A DNA stretch of 64,000 nucleotides from Batillaria attramentaria (Eukaryota > Mollusca > Gastropoda > Batillariidae): positions 136,001 through 200,000 of the forward strand of contig JACVVK020000326.1 of NCBI GenBank assembly GCA_018292915.2, given 5' to 3'. The translations under genes were made by a program, and so were the position numbers. Shown here in pieces: positions 46,495-58,149 of the stretch (position 1 is the stretch's first letter; each line of letters begins with the position of its first letter). Below the pieces are notes generated by a model. It searched no databases and was not told where the DNA came from. It was given only the letters and a program-made list of their open reading frames with translations.

Positions 46495-49400
46495 ATGGAT
46501 TACGAAAGGAGCACAGACGAGGACACCGAGAGTGAAGAGGACTGGCAGGAAACCTGGGATTCAGGATGCACTTCTGGCAATGTGGAGCAGACACAAAGTT
46601 CTGCCTCTGTGGATGCCGTTAATAGTGAGTCTGATACATCTTTGTGACACCGATAGTCATGCTTGCTGATGGCTTTATTCAGGGCTCCTACATGTATCAG
46701 TCAATATGGTTTGTCTGTTTTCAGCTGCTATAGTGAGGAAGGGCTTGGAATTGGTGATCATATTGTGTCAGACCTACTGAAATTCTATATTTCGCACTTA
46801 AAATATACATGTGTATAGAGAGTCGTGGGAGTAATTGCCTTACTTAACACAATTTGTACCATGCAGGAACCTATTCCCCTACGTAGGAATCATTAGCAAG
46901 TATTTATAGTCTCCTCTCCAATTCTTTAACATTAACATTGTTTATGTATCCAGTGGTGCATGCAGGCAGAGTGTTCCCCGAGCAGTTAAAGAACATAAAT
47001 TTACTCTTGCCAGATTCTCACATACAGCATCTCAAATAGAAAGTACATGGGTGGACGAATGAGAACACCTAAAAACGGGGAGTCCTTGTGGGTGGTACAA
47101 AATGTAATAAATGCTGTATTTTGCTTCTTGCAGTAGGTCCTAGCAGCAGCAGCACTGCTGACAAAGAAGCATCAGGGCCTGGGGGTGGATCTGTTCCACT
47201 GATGACTCGCATGCAGCTCAACGATCACAAGGCAGGCATGCAGGGGCTAGACAAAGAACACATCAATCAGATCATCTATGAGGCTTCCAAAGGTACAGTG
47301 AAGTTATAGAATTTATTGTTAACAGTTTTTAAATGCCACAGTCTGTTTACTATACATGTATGATGAAAAAAAATCTCAGATCATTTCCAACAAGAAAAAA
47401 GTGATTTATGGAACTAAAAAAAATAAAAAATTCAAAAGCGAAAAAGTTTTACATGCACACCCTTCTTCAGATAGCTGTGTTCCTCTGATTTTGTCAGTGT
47501 TTTCTGGGTGTTAGTGAGTGGGGATGCATTTTTTCCTGTAGGTTTACTGGTTATAGCCTCTATCACTCAGTCTATGTGACTGTCTTTCTTGTTTCAAGGT
47601 TCCAGATTCTTTGAGAATGAGAGACGCAAAGAGGAACAGGTCAGACTCAGGATCCAGGAGCAGGAAAAGAACAGACGGAAGATCACCGAGTCAGAACTTC
47701 AGAGGGGAAAGGCTGAGGTCAGAAGAATTTACATCAAGCTGATGCTTGGATGACTATCCCTATACCACCCAAAAGAAGGAAGAGGCTCGCTGACTTTGGC
47801 TTTTGAAATTGGTCTAGACTGTAATAATAATAATAATGAGTATTGTATAGGCGCTTTACCCAATTTCATGAATCGGCTCAAAGTGCCGCGAACTGAACCC
47901 AACACGCACGCTCACGTGAATCACACGCATTCTCTCACACACTGGACATAACCGTATTACAATCACATGGTGTGAAGGGCCAGCTCAGCTATGTAAGATT
48001 CCAAGCTGGAGTATTTTCAGAGGTTTCTGAGTTAAGCATTTTGAAACAGGGTTTCAGCCATTATGTTACTACAAACAGCCCTAAATGGTAAAGAATTTGT
48101 ATGCTGATAGCAATACAGTTTTTGACAAAGCTAATGTATGTTGTTATGTCTCTTTGCAGGCAGATGCCTTGGTAGCTCAGCTGGAAGCATCTCGTGACCT
48201 GAGTCAGAGTATTGTGCATGTGGACATGGATGCATTCTACGCTGCCGTTGAAATAAGAGATGATCCTTCTCTGCGTGACAAGCCTATGGCAGTTGGTGGA
48301 ATTGGCATGCTTGTGGGTATCCTGATTTTTTTGTGATTTTTTAAAGTTTATTTATGGTTTTGTTGATACTCATACTGTGGTGTTTGGTTAAAAACTAGGA
48401 AAGACGGCCTGTGCTACTCACCTTGCAGACAGTTATCTCTTATGTCCTGCGAAACTGCAGTATTTTGTGTGTGTGTGTGTGTGTAAGCCTTACTTTTTCA
48501 AGACTTGTTATTCATCAGTTCATGTGTGTCCATACTAGTTTAGTTGGTGACATCTGTGCATGAACTGGAAAAAACATATGTAGTGTCTGCTGTGGTACAC
48601 TTTTGTGACAAGTGAGAAATCGTACTAGGCTAATGATGTGAAAGTGCAAACAATGTACATTAACTCCATTGTGGGGAAGCAATTTCCCTCTGCTCTTGCA
48701 TGCATAAAACTTGGAAAAATCACTTTCCTCTTTAGGATAATTTTGAAAAAAAAGTTTTCACGAGTTTGGTGCTTTAATTTTCAGTCCACATCAAACTATG
48801 AGGCACGGAAGTATGGTGTCCGCGCTGCCATGCCAGGTTTCATTGGCCGCAAGCTGTGCCCGCAGCTCATTCTTGTCCCCCTCAACTTCCCAAAGTATCA
48901 CGAGGTCAGCGCACAAGTGCGGGAGGTGTTCAGCGACTACGATGCGAACTTCTGTCCCATGAGTCTGGATGAGGCTTACTTGGATTTCACATCCCACCTC
49001 GCTCAGCGTCGGTCCATGACAACACAGCAGAGGTCGTATTTGAAGCGATGTCAGTCAGTGGTGGAGGCCTCTTTATGCCGCTGTGACTTAAACACAACAC
49101 TAAGAGATGCTGTTGTCTTGGGAAAAAAGTTACCTTTGGAAGGTGATAATGCTAGCAGGTTGCTAGCCCCAAGTACAGCTAAGGAAGATGGTGGCAGTGG
49201 AACATTGGAAGAGAATGGTTTGGCTTCTCCAAGACTACTTTTCAAGAATTCTTCTAAGGAAGGGAAGAAAGTTGAATCTTCTCAAGACATCATGGCGTTT
49301 GACAATTGCACACTGAGCAGGAAGACAGCACCTGAATCTTGTGTTTTCAAGACATCGTCAGACTGTGGTGGCAAGGAGGATGTTATAGATTTCAAGCCAC

Positions 49401-52400
49401 TTGGGATTGGAAGTGCATGCCATGTTTGTGGCAAACCTGTGCCAGCGTATGAAGTGGTGACGTTTGGTTTGGATGTGGAGTCAGCTGTGCAGGAAATGAG
49501 GTGTCGAATTGAGCAGCGGACACGGCTGACAGCCAGTGCAGGTGATGATTTGATGGACAAGTAATGTGCAGTATTCACCAAAATACTCTCCAGTATGTCA
49601 GCTGCTGTTTAGCGTTTTGGTTTTTGGATGACAAGAATGCTTTTTTTTGCATTTCCAGAAAACATATTTGTTTTTACGCATGGAGAGATAAAGTAGATAA
49701 TTTGTGACATCAAACCTACTGCAGTCCGTATACATAAATATGGTAAATATAAGGCCAAGCTTTTAGTTTTATTGATTTATCTGTTGTTGAGTTTTTCTTT
49801 CTTTTAGCTAGAAGAGCAGTCTTGTGATTTTTTTGTAAGTATGTGGAAACTGGAAATGTTTGTGTTTTTACAAAGTCTGGCTTGTGTAAATTTTGTTTTC
49901 GAATCTTTTATTACAGGTATTGCTCCAAATATGATGCTGGCAAAAGTGTGTTCTGACAAAAACAAACCCAATGGCCAGTTCTACCTGCCTGCTGACCTTG
50001 GCAAAATCATGGAGTTTGTACGGTCTCTACCTATTAGAAAGGTGTGAATTAGCTGTTGCACTCAGCGTAAACTGTATTGTAATTTCTTTTGTCCATACAT
50101 ATACGCATTCACAGTTCAGGCCACTGATAACTTACATATCTCAGGATTGTGTATTATTTTTTTCTCTCTATTTTTTAAACTTGCAAGTTCTTTCCTCTGT
50201 ACTAAGAAAGCAGATGTTCGTGTTCAGCACCTGTTAGTAACGTGGTGGTGAAAGTGTATGGGGTGTGTGTGAGAGTGTGTGTGTGTTTGTGTGTTTAAGT
50301 CTCACCTTCTGTGTACCTTATGGGTCCTTTCTAAGATTAGGGCACTGTAATATGACCTATCCAAATTCTGGGCATTTTGATTTTTACCCCTTGATTTTTC
50401 CATGTGATATTTGGCCACAGGAGCTGTTCGTACCTTTAATGATGTGTTGAAATATCACACTGAAAACATTAAAATGCAGTTAAACTTAAGAGTAAGATCA
50501 GATTTTCCCAGGTCAAGCCAACAGCGCTAGTGGTACATGCCTATGAAAATGCAGTGTGCTGGTAATTAGCTTTATGTTTACAGATTTCAGGCATCGGCAG
50601 GGTGACGGAGCAGCTGCTTGGTGCACTGGGCATCGTGACGTGCAGTGATCTGTATCAGCAGAGGGCTTTGTTGTATCACCTGTATTCCTCTGTGTCCTTC
50701 AACTACTTCATGCGTGTCACTTGTGGCATTGGATCAGTACAGGTAGCCAGGTGAGTGTTGGAAAGGTTTCTGAAAGACTGAGTTAGTGACTTCATGAAAA
50801 TGCCATTTGTATTGTGTATAGACTAAAAATGTTTTTCTTTTTGGTGTTCATGGGTTATGAACCTGTTATACATAGTACATGCACTTTGATTTAGAAGTTC
50901 TACATTCACCATCATTGAAAGATTACTCAAAATATCCATGAAATTAGCAGGGTTTTTTTTTGGTATTTTTCATGTATCCTTTCTATTATGTATTGTAAAG
51001 AATGTGCTAATTTTTTTTTGTTTTTTTTTTCTGATTTTTTACCAGGGATGAAGAAAGGAAGAGCATGAGTACAGAGCAGTAAGTGTTGAGTCTTTATGTT
51101 ATATGTGGCTATTTTTACTGTTAAAACATGGAATCTGGTTCTCCCTAGTCAATTTTTGGTTCAAGCAGAAAGTAGCAAGACATTGTTATAATTTGTGATT
51201 GGTGTGCTGAATAATTAACCTTTGTTTTTAATAACAGGACATTTGGAGAGCTGTGTAGACCAGAGGAGCTGTACAGCAAGTGCTTGGATCTGTGTCACAG
51301 TCTTGCATCTGACCTTGCAGAAGAACAGCTTATGGTATGTTGATGCAGTTGGACACCTTTGCTTTCCGTGTGTGACTGGCATGCAACATGTAGCATGAAA
51401 TCTGTCTCTGTCTCTCTCAGTATCTTTCAGAGTTATTTACAAATAATTAACGTGTTCCTGCTCCTGTGGCTAAACATCAGTGCTGTCAAACATCAATTCT
51501 GTTTGAAAACAATGCTTGAAGTCTATCTCTGAAAGTATCTAGATCTCTTTAACCACCAACCATTACAATCCAGCAACTTGTGTGCAGATCGTAAGACAGC
51601 CATAGGTGTGAGCAGCCTAAAACTTTGCACATGATATTATGTGGTCAGCTTATTCTTTACTGTCACAGGGGAAAACGATTTCCTTGAAGCTGAAGACCAC
51701 AGACTTTCAAGTGCGCACAAGAGCTCAGACCATCAGCAACTTCACCAATGATGCAGAGACCATCTTTTCTGTGGCCAAAGGAATACTGCGTGCTGAGATA
51801 CAAGCAGAATTGCCAAAGCCTCTTCGTCTTAGACTCATGGGCTAGTGCTACTTTTAATTATTTGTTCCTTAAAACTACTTGATTTGAAAAACAGCCTACC
51901 ACCTACCAGTTCCAATCCCACTCAAGACAAGGGAGGCAACTGGTCCAAGCCCATGTCCACTTACATAGTGTAGCAGTACTCCATGAAACAGTTCATGCTC
52001 TTTGCACATGGTTTTAACCCCCCTCCCCCCTTCCCCCTCCCACCCCTTCCCCCTCCCCCCCCCCCCAAAAAAAAAAACCCAAAAAACAAAACCAACACAT
52101 AGCAGAGAAATTAGTGCCTGTTCGTGTGAACAGATAATAGTTTCATATCCCTGTGAAGCAGGGTTGTTGAAAATTGATGCTTGCTAATAAAATTTTTGCC
52201 TAAATTTTTTGCCAGTTATTTTTATTGCCAGTTCAAACACAAGTAGTCATAGATGTATGTTTATATTTCTCTGTGTATCTGCATGCTCATGCCAGGTATG
52301 TTTGCCACACATTTGTTTACCTCTGCTTGTCTGTGTGCAGGTGTGCGCATGTCCAAGCTAGCGCCAGTGACCGACTGCCCTCGTGAGAAACAAGACACCA

Positions 52401-54548
52401 TCAGGGGATTCCTCAGCAAGACACACTCCTCTGCACATACCTCTGGCTCTCCTATCAACACACAAGTCGGTGCTGCAGATCCCAAATGTTCTGCAGTGTC
52501 TGTTTCATCTGCTGTCCCAGTTGCTGTTGACATCCAGAGTGGCAGCAAAATTAGCAGTGCACAGCATGATTTTACTGAAGTTAACATCAAAGATGAGAAC
52601 AGCTTACACCACCAGGCGTCAGGTTGGAATGTAGTCAGCAGCTGTGATGCCAAGAATGCTGAGGATGGAAGTGACAGGAAAAGCTGTGATAGTGACATAG
52701 ATGTTAAGCATGACCAGAAAACAGCACAAAGAACTGAAGAAGCCAGTACTGAGCAGGTCACAGCAGTGTCGGTTAATGTAAAGAACTCCTTTTTGAAGGA
52801 CACTGCAGAAGGTAGTAAAGCAGAAAACACTGTCACTAGTGCCAGTAACAGCAAGATAGATGTAAATCAGAATTTAACAGAGGATGTAAGTGCTAGCAGG
52901 AAAACCGGCATCTCAGGTTTGCAGCAAAAGAAAACTGGTCTTTCAGACAACACAGCAAAGGATGTGGACATCAGTTCCATTCATCAAAAAGAACTGTCAC
53001 CAGAGTGGACATCTGCAGCTTGTAGGAGGGATTCTGCAGCTGAGATGGTCACAGCAACTGAAAAGGGCAAAGCTGGTGCTGTGCAGGATCTCCATTCCAC
53101 CACCACGCCATCTCAGTACAACACTGACACAACCTCCAGCAGACAACACATCACTCCAAACAATGCTGCTGTAGAGGTTTCACGGAATTCCACTGCAGAC
53201 ACTAGCATCGACAGTGATACTGCATCACTGTTTGTGCGAGAGCCAACCTTCACCTGCCCTGTGTGCTGTAAGGCTGTGGGCTGTGTCAATCTCACAGACT
53301 TCAACGCTCACATCGACCTTTGCCTGCAGGGTGGTTCGAAACAGTCCCAGCAAAAGCAGACCGCAGATAAATCAGGCAAGCAGCAAAGCTCTGGTGGTGT
53401 TTCTAGAAAGTCCAAGAAAACTGACATGAAGTCACCATCATTAGGAAAGAAGACTTCTCAGGTCGGTGCTGACAAATCGCATTCGTTTGGTGTTTCTGAT
53501 CAGCCTCAGCAGGAGCGGGCAGCCAAAACAAAATTTTGCAGTGGTACGCAACAAGAGGCAGAAAAGCTGGAATTAGGAGGTAGTTCACAAAGTACAGCCA
53601 GTAAACAAAGGCAGGATATCACAAGTGACATTCCAAGCAGCAGCCAGCAGCTGTCTTCAGCAAAGGATGTCTTGGAACCAGTGGACTACTTGGTGTGTCC
53701 GTTGTGTGGAGCAGAGCGTGCTGACTGGACGCTGGAATCCTTCAACCATCACGTGGATGCCTGCCTCAACCGTGACGCCATCTCACAGATTCTTCGTGAG
53801 CAAAGGGGCAAGGAAGAGCAGTGCAAGAAAAGGTGAGAGGGAGAAGTCACTTCTTGGTGCCATTATGTAAAAGTGGGATTACAGTTTTTTCATTCATTTT
53901 CATTCCAGGCAAGGCGCTGAAATTATCACAGTGTATAATTTGGCACTCAATGCTCTGTACATGCCAATCAAACTTTGTGTGTGAATACTAAGTAGCCTTT
54001 GATCAGCTTTTGTTTCAACTTCATACAATATTCAAAATCAGTTGTACTTTGGTGCAGCTCTAGTCTCCTGTGATTTTATGTTTGGCCTGCAAAAGTTTTA
54101 AATGCACTGTACACACAATTCTAAATTCTGAAACTTAAATAGCTGAGCTGACCCTTTGCACCATGTTATTGTGTTGATGTCTGACGTGTGAGAGAATGGG
54201 GGTGTTTCAGGCAAGCATACTTGTTGGGTTAAGTTTGTGGTACTTTGAGCTGTGAGTAATTGTGATAAAGTGCCTATCTTAATGCACTTTGTTATTATTT
54301 CATAAAGTGAACTGCAGCATCATATAAATGAATAAATTTGTTTTGCACTTCTGTCTTTTGGACCGCAAAGACCTTGTTGGCAATAAGCAGTAAGGTGACC
54401 TGTGTAATTTTCTTTCTTTGTCTCTTTCACCAGGCATGCAGGCAGCAGCCCAGAAGAGCAGCGGGGATCACAGCCAGGTGGGAAGAGGACAAAGAAGAGT
54501 TCCTCTCCAAAGCCAAGTCGCTCTATCTTGTCGTTCTTTAAAAACTAG
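46495..54548 (+). CDS. POLK: DNA polymerase kappa (Y-family translesion polymerase)
   Basis: Twelve exons: 46495-46624, 47134-47292, 47599-47717, 48160-48312, 48785-49541, 49917-50041, 50584-50750, 51046-51078, 51238-51334, 51669-51840, 52341-53832 and 54434-54548. Phases agree throughout, giving 1172 aa (human 870). POLK extends primers past bulky minor-groove lesions in the nucleus. The kappa-specific N-clasp is present ([20 protein letters not shown]). Catalytic motif [11 protein letters not shown] gives D158, and SLDEAY gives D249/E250. [19 protein letters not shown] (fingers), [20 protein letters not shown] and [12 protein letters not shown] (thumb HhH) follow, then the little finger up to LRLRLMGVRMSK. 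Two UBZ fingers (near 943-969 and 1090-1117) and a PIP-like end SILSFFKN complete it. Extra length comes from an insertion of about 80 aa in exon 5 and a Ser/Thr/Asp-rich linker in exon 11. The donor of exon 10 appears to be GC. The identity is certain. Confidence 0.5.
47835..48005 (-). mobile_element. SINE family 2, partial, reversed, in POLK intron 3
   Basis: TAATAATGAGTATTGTATAG, GGCGCTTTACCCAATTTCAT and GAATCGGCTCAAAGTGCCGC are the inverse of the 3' half of the element at 30772-31165. The tRNA-like head is missing. Confidence 0.5.
52341..53832 (+). other. POLK exon 11: C-terminal linker and two UBZ4-type zinc fingers
   Basis: A single 1492-bp exon encodes the end of the little finger ([20 protein letters not shown], then RGFLSK), about 300 disordered Ser/Thr/Asp-rich residues, and two C2HC fingers. 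Finger 1 reads FTCPVCCK…[10 protein letters not shown] (first Cys C943). Finger 2 reads LVCPLCGA…[10 protein letters not shown] (first Cys C1090). UBZ4 fingers bind ubiquitin and bring POLK to ubiquitinated PCNA. All zinc ligands are present in both. Confidence 0.5.
54115..54290 (+). mobile_element. SINE family 2, partial, decayed
   Basis: AAATAGCTGAGCTGACCC, GTGTGAGAGAATG and TACTTTGAGCTGTGAG match the middle and end of the element at 30772-31165. It lies in the last intron of POLK. Confidence 0.5.
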
Positions 54549-56090
54549 CGCGTACATTGCAAATCCTGTTGTGACTGGCTACAGCTAGCAGCAGCAATTG
54601 ATGACTCTGGCAAGCTTGAGACCAAAGCCCTGCCCCTTTACTCTTGCCGTGTGGTATCAAAACACATTAAGTCTATGATGTCATGTTATGGGAAAAGCAG
54701 TGATTTCAAGATTATAATAATACATGTAATAATAATAATAATGAGTATTGTATAGGCGCTTTACCCAATTTCATGAATCAGCTCATGAATCACACGCATT
54801 CTCTCACACACTGGACATGAACAATTACAATCACGTGGTGCGAAGGGTCAGCTCAGCTATTTAAATTTCAGAATTTAGAATCGCATTTATATTTTACAAA
54901 TTTGGTGGGCTGAACATTTCCAAAGCAGAGGGGGAGGAAGCCGGAGTACCCAGAGAAAATCCCCGACAATCGGCTCGAATGAACGGTGCCACATGCGAGA
55001 AGGAAAAATTCTTTGCCCTGAGTGGGACTCTAATCCCTGACCTCTCGCATTGGTGACAAGTCTCTTAACAACCAGACCACCGATCGCCCCATGAATGAAA
55101 GATTGACTAATAGTCTTCCCTCAAATGACGTCAATAGGCTTCTGCTTTCATCCCATGTTTTCAGCCCTTTCAAACTACATGCGCTTTCCTCTTTGTAGTG
55201 TCTGGAGAGAAAGTTTGCCAGACCATGCCACATGTTGTGCTCTTAATGCCGCGGCACGCAGTTAGCTAAATTCTGGGGACTCGCCCCATTGGATTGACAG
55301 TAGTGGAGTTGTCTGTTGTTATATATGTATTTAGTGGGCAGACCAGGTCCTTCTACTGTATCTTATGCTTCCCTAGGTGTTTAAAGCACAAGTGTATTGA
55401 AAAAACATGTACATGTACCTCTTCTTTGCTAGCCCTCAGTGTATTGCTATGATTGACCTTTCCCAGTGACCATGTGATTGTCACATGTACAGTACATATA
55501 CTTTAAGTGTAACAGTAACTGCTTTTTTTGCCCCTTGGGATTCTTTCAGCCGGAACAGTAATATTAATCAGTCCATTTTGGAATCAGTAGAAAAATTTTA
55601 ATCAGTAGTAGTGGTAATGTTATGTGCTGGGTGTGCTGCACTAGAGTGTCATTTTTGAATGGTAAAATAGTCATGTAGAATTCTGCAGATTGTTCATTTA
55701 GCACTTCAGGTCTTATGTAAGCCAGATACCTGAACATTGTACATTAATTACATGTATTACTATCAGTACACTGCATGCACCATTCAGGCCGTGTAGAATT
55801 ACGTTCATCAGCCATCTCTAAGTATCTGTGTGCACCACTCGCAGGTTTTGAGGGTTGTTGTTGATGAGTCACAAGTATTACTGTTTTCAATGTATACATC
55901 ACAGGTATGTTTGTTCTGAAACATTCTTTTATTATGAAATGTTTTGGTATGTAATGTATAGGAAATGCCAAAGTTAACATGAAGTATCCAGAATCATTAA
56001 TTTTTTTTAAAAGTTTCTTTTAATTATATATGTCTGTCCCCCCACCTCCCCCTCCTGAATTACAATAAATCATTTTTGTACACACTTTTG
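54549..56090 (+). other. Probable POLK 3' UTR
   Basis: No further coding sequence follows the stop. The first candidate polyadenylation signal in a plausible setting is AATAAA at 56064-56069. The stretch carries the reversed SINE at 54733-55090. A 1.5-kb UTR is an inference from these marks. Confidence 0.5.
54733..55090 (-). mobile_element. SINE family 2, near full length, reversed, in the POLK 3' UTR
   Basis: On the minus strand it starts with a tRNA-like head (GGTGGTCTGGTTGTTAAGAG) and continues with GAATTTTTCCTTCTCGCATG, GGAAATGTTCAGCCCACC and AAATAGCTGAGCTGACCC, ending in (ATT)n. An internal deletion removes part of the tail (GAGCTGATTCATGAAATTGG). Confidence 0.5.
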
Positions 56091-56399
56091 GGGCTTTTTT
56101 TTGTTTTGAATATTATTATGTTGTTGACAGATACGAAGATATAAGCAGTGTCTATTGTAGGCATGTTCAGTGGGAGCGAAATTTTCACTTTATTGGCATT
56201 ACTCTTATATGAGAAATACCCCTTAGGACTAGCATCGCAAATGAAGACAGACAGACAAATGAACATAGTTACGTACATTCATACTTAAAATCCTAGCTGT
56301 ACGGTGTTTTATTTATTACATGTAGTACACAATGACTATTACTGATACCGTGACTGTGGCGCATTGACTGGAATAAGAAACATCATTAGCACAATCTCG

Positions 56400-57130
56400 G
56401 AATATATATAAATAGCATCATATTGAAAACAATGTTGTACGTGTATGTAAACGCATGCACACTTCTGTCCCACGACACAAAGGCAATCATTACAATCATT
56501 ACGGGGATAATTGGACGCGGTCGCTTCTTTGATCGTTTGGGGTCACGGCGCGACAGCCGGCGCTTGAGTGATGTACGCATGCGCTACGACCCCGCATTGA
56601 CTGGGTTGGGGTCAGCTCGAGCCTTGTGTACACACGGCAGACGACAGTGCGCGCTGCTGCCATCGCTTTGTGTGTTGGTTCTGTCAGCACCCCAGTAGGA
56701 CATATTTACCCGTGACGTTTCCCTCGAAAATGACAGCCAAGTAACGTGCTGACTGCCTCAAAACTGGACCTCTTAGGTAAGTGGATGTTTTGAGAGATAT
56801 CTGCCCAGATTTCGAGCTTCAGCGAGTTCGATCGGAAAGAGGTTTGATCGGGGAAGTGTCGAAATTGTCGGGTGTGACAGCTGTGTGTGGTGTTTGTGTA
56901 CATGTCACGGTCGGTCCATGCGTTATGCGGAACAACACATTCCTGGCGGTCATGAAATTCAAAATAACTTGAGAGAGGCGAGAAGGCCACTGAACGTGAC
57001 CGGGTGTCGGTCGTTGTGGCCAGCGATCGGAAGCCTTGCCTTGCCGTCCCAGAGCTGTAAATTGCTCCGAACACCGTTGTGGTTAATCGAATGGTTTGGC
57101 GCTTATTCAGTGCAGGGTCAAGCGGCGTCT
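56400..57130 (+). promoter_or_regulatory. CpG-rich promoter-like segment with a possible untranslated first exon
   Basis: Base composition changes sharply to GC/CpG-rich (GGTCACGGCGCGACAGCCGG, ACGCATGCGCTACGACCCCG, the latter close to an NRF1 site). A strong donor TTAG|GTAAGT lies at 56776/56777. This could be the promoter and 5' UTR exon of a plus-strand gene that starts coding to the right of the window. No protein was recognised here. Confidence 0.5.
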
Positions 57131-57389
57131 TTCTCTCTCTCTCTCTCTCTGTAATGGCATGCACTGAATGGCTTTGAAACAGTGGCTTGTTTTGCTGTAC
57201 AGTCCCCCCCCCCCCACACACACACACGCACACACACACATACTCCCCGGGCACACGGCCTTTTCGGGACGGCCTTCACTGGCCAATAAACCGTTTGAAT
57301 TCTTTCGCACTCTTGCTCTCTAACTGAAGTACACACACACTCCGTCAACAGTGTATATCAGCCGGTGACGGTACGCCCGCGCGCATGCA

Positions 57390-57390
<1 letters not shown>

Positions 57391-57440
<50 letters not shown>

Positions 57441-57540
57441 AAAAAGCAAATCATCGGTTTCAATTCGCTTTAGTTTTGAGGTCAGGACTGCCGCGGCCGT
57501 GACTAAAAACCATACCGGCAGGACTAATGACATAGAGGAT

Positions 57541-57578
<38 letters not shown>

Positions 57579-57594
57579 CAGTGTGTGTGTGTGC

Positions 57595-57633
<39 letters not shown>

Positions 57634-57940
57634 TGCTTAGAGAGAGTGAGAAGTGACGGGCCGGGGGTGTATATTACACGTAATTGTTCCACTCCTTTGA
57701 CAGCAGGAGGAATGAGGGTGGGGTGGGGTTAGACTAGTATTGTCGTACCTTGCTCGGTGTAGCAAAGCCGACCGTTCACAGTGTGACATTCTCTGTGGCT
57801 GCTATTAAGCCCATAAGTGCACAAGTAGCTGAGGCGTGGCTTGTGGTGTACAGTACATTCAAGTAGTGAAAAGAAATGATTAGCACCTTCACGGCTCGAT
57901 GTTGCGGATCATGCCGGCGTGTGTGTGTGAGTATGTGTGT

Positions 57941-58023
<83 letters not shown>
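57391..58023 (+). repeat. Cluster of (AC)n and (GT)n microsatellites
   Basis: Three long tracts: (AC)n at about 57391-57437, (GT)n with CCAG interruptions at about 57542-57631 and (GT)n at about 57932-58023. Confidence 0.5.
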
Positions 58024-58025
<2 letters not shown>

Positions 58026-58149
58026 CAGTAATAGTAAATCCAAAAGGCGATGTCAGCATGCTTTTTCAGTATTTTTTTTTAAAGGTTTTTGAAACGCCCT
58101 ACAATCAAGTGGCCAACAAAAAAATTGTCACGTATATATATTGAAAATA

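Noticed and set aside
48301..48330. U12-type intron donor GTATCCTG after POLK exon 4
   Set aside because: Using it would break the reading phase with the next exon and interrupt the conserved ML-STSNY junction. The GT just upstream at 48313 keeps frame.
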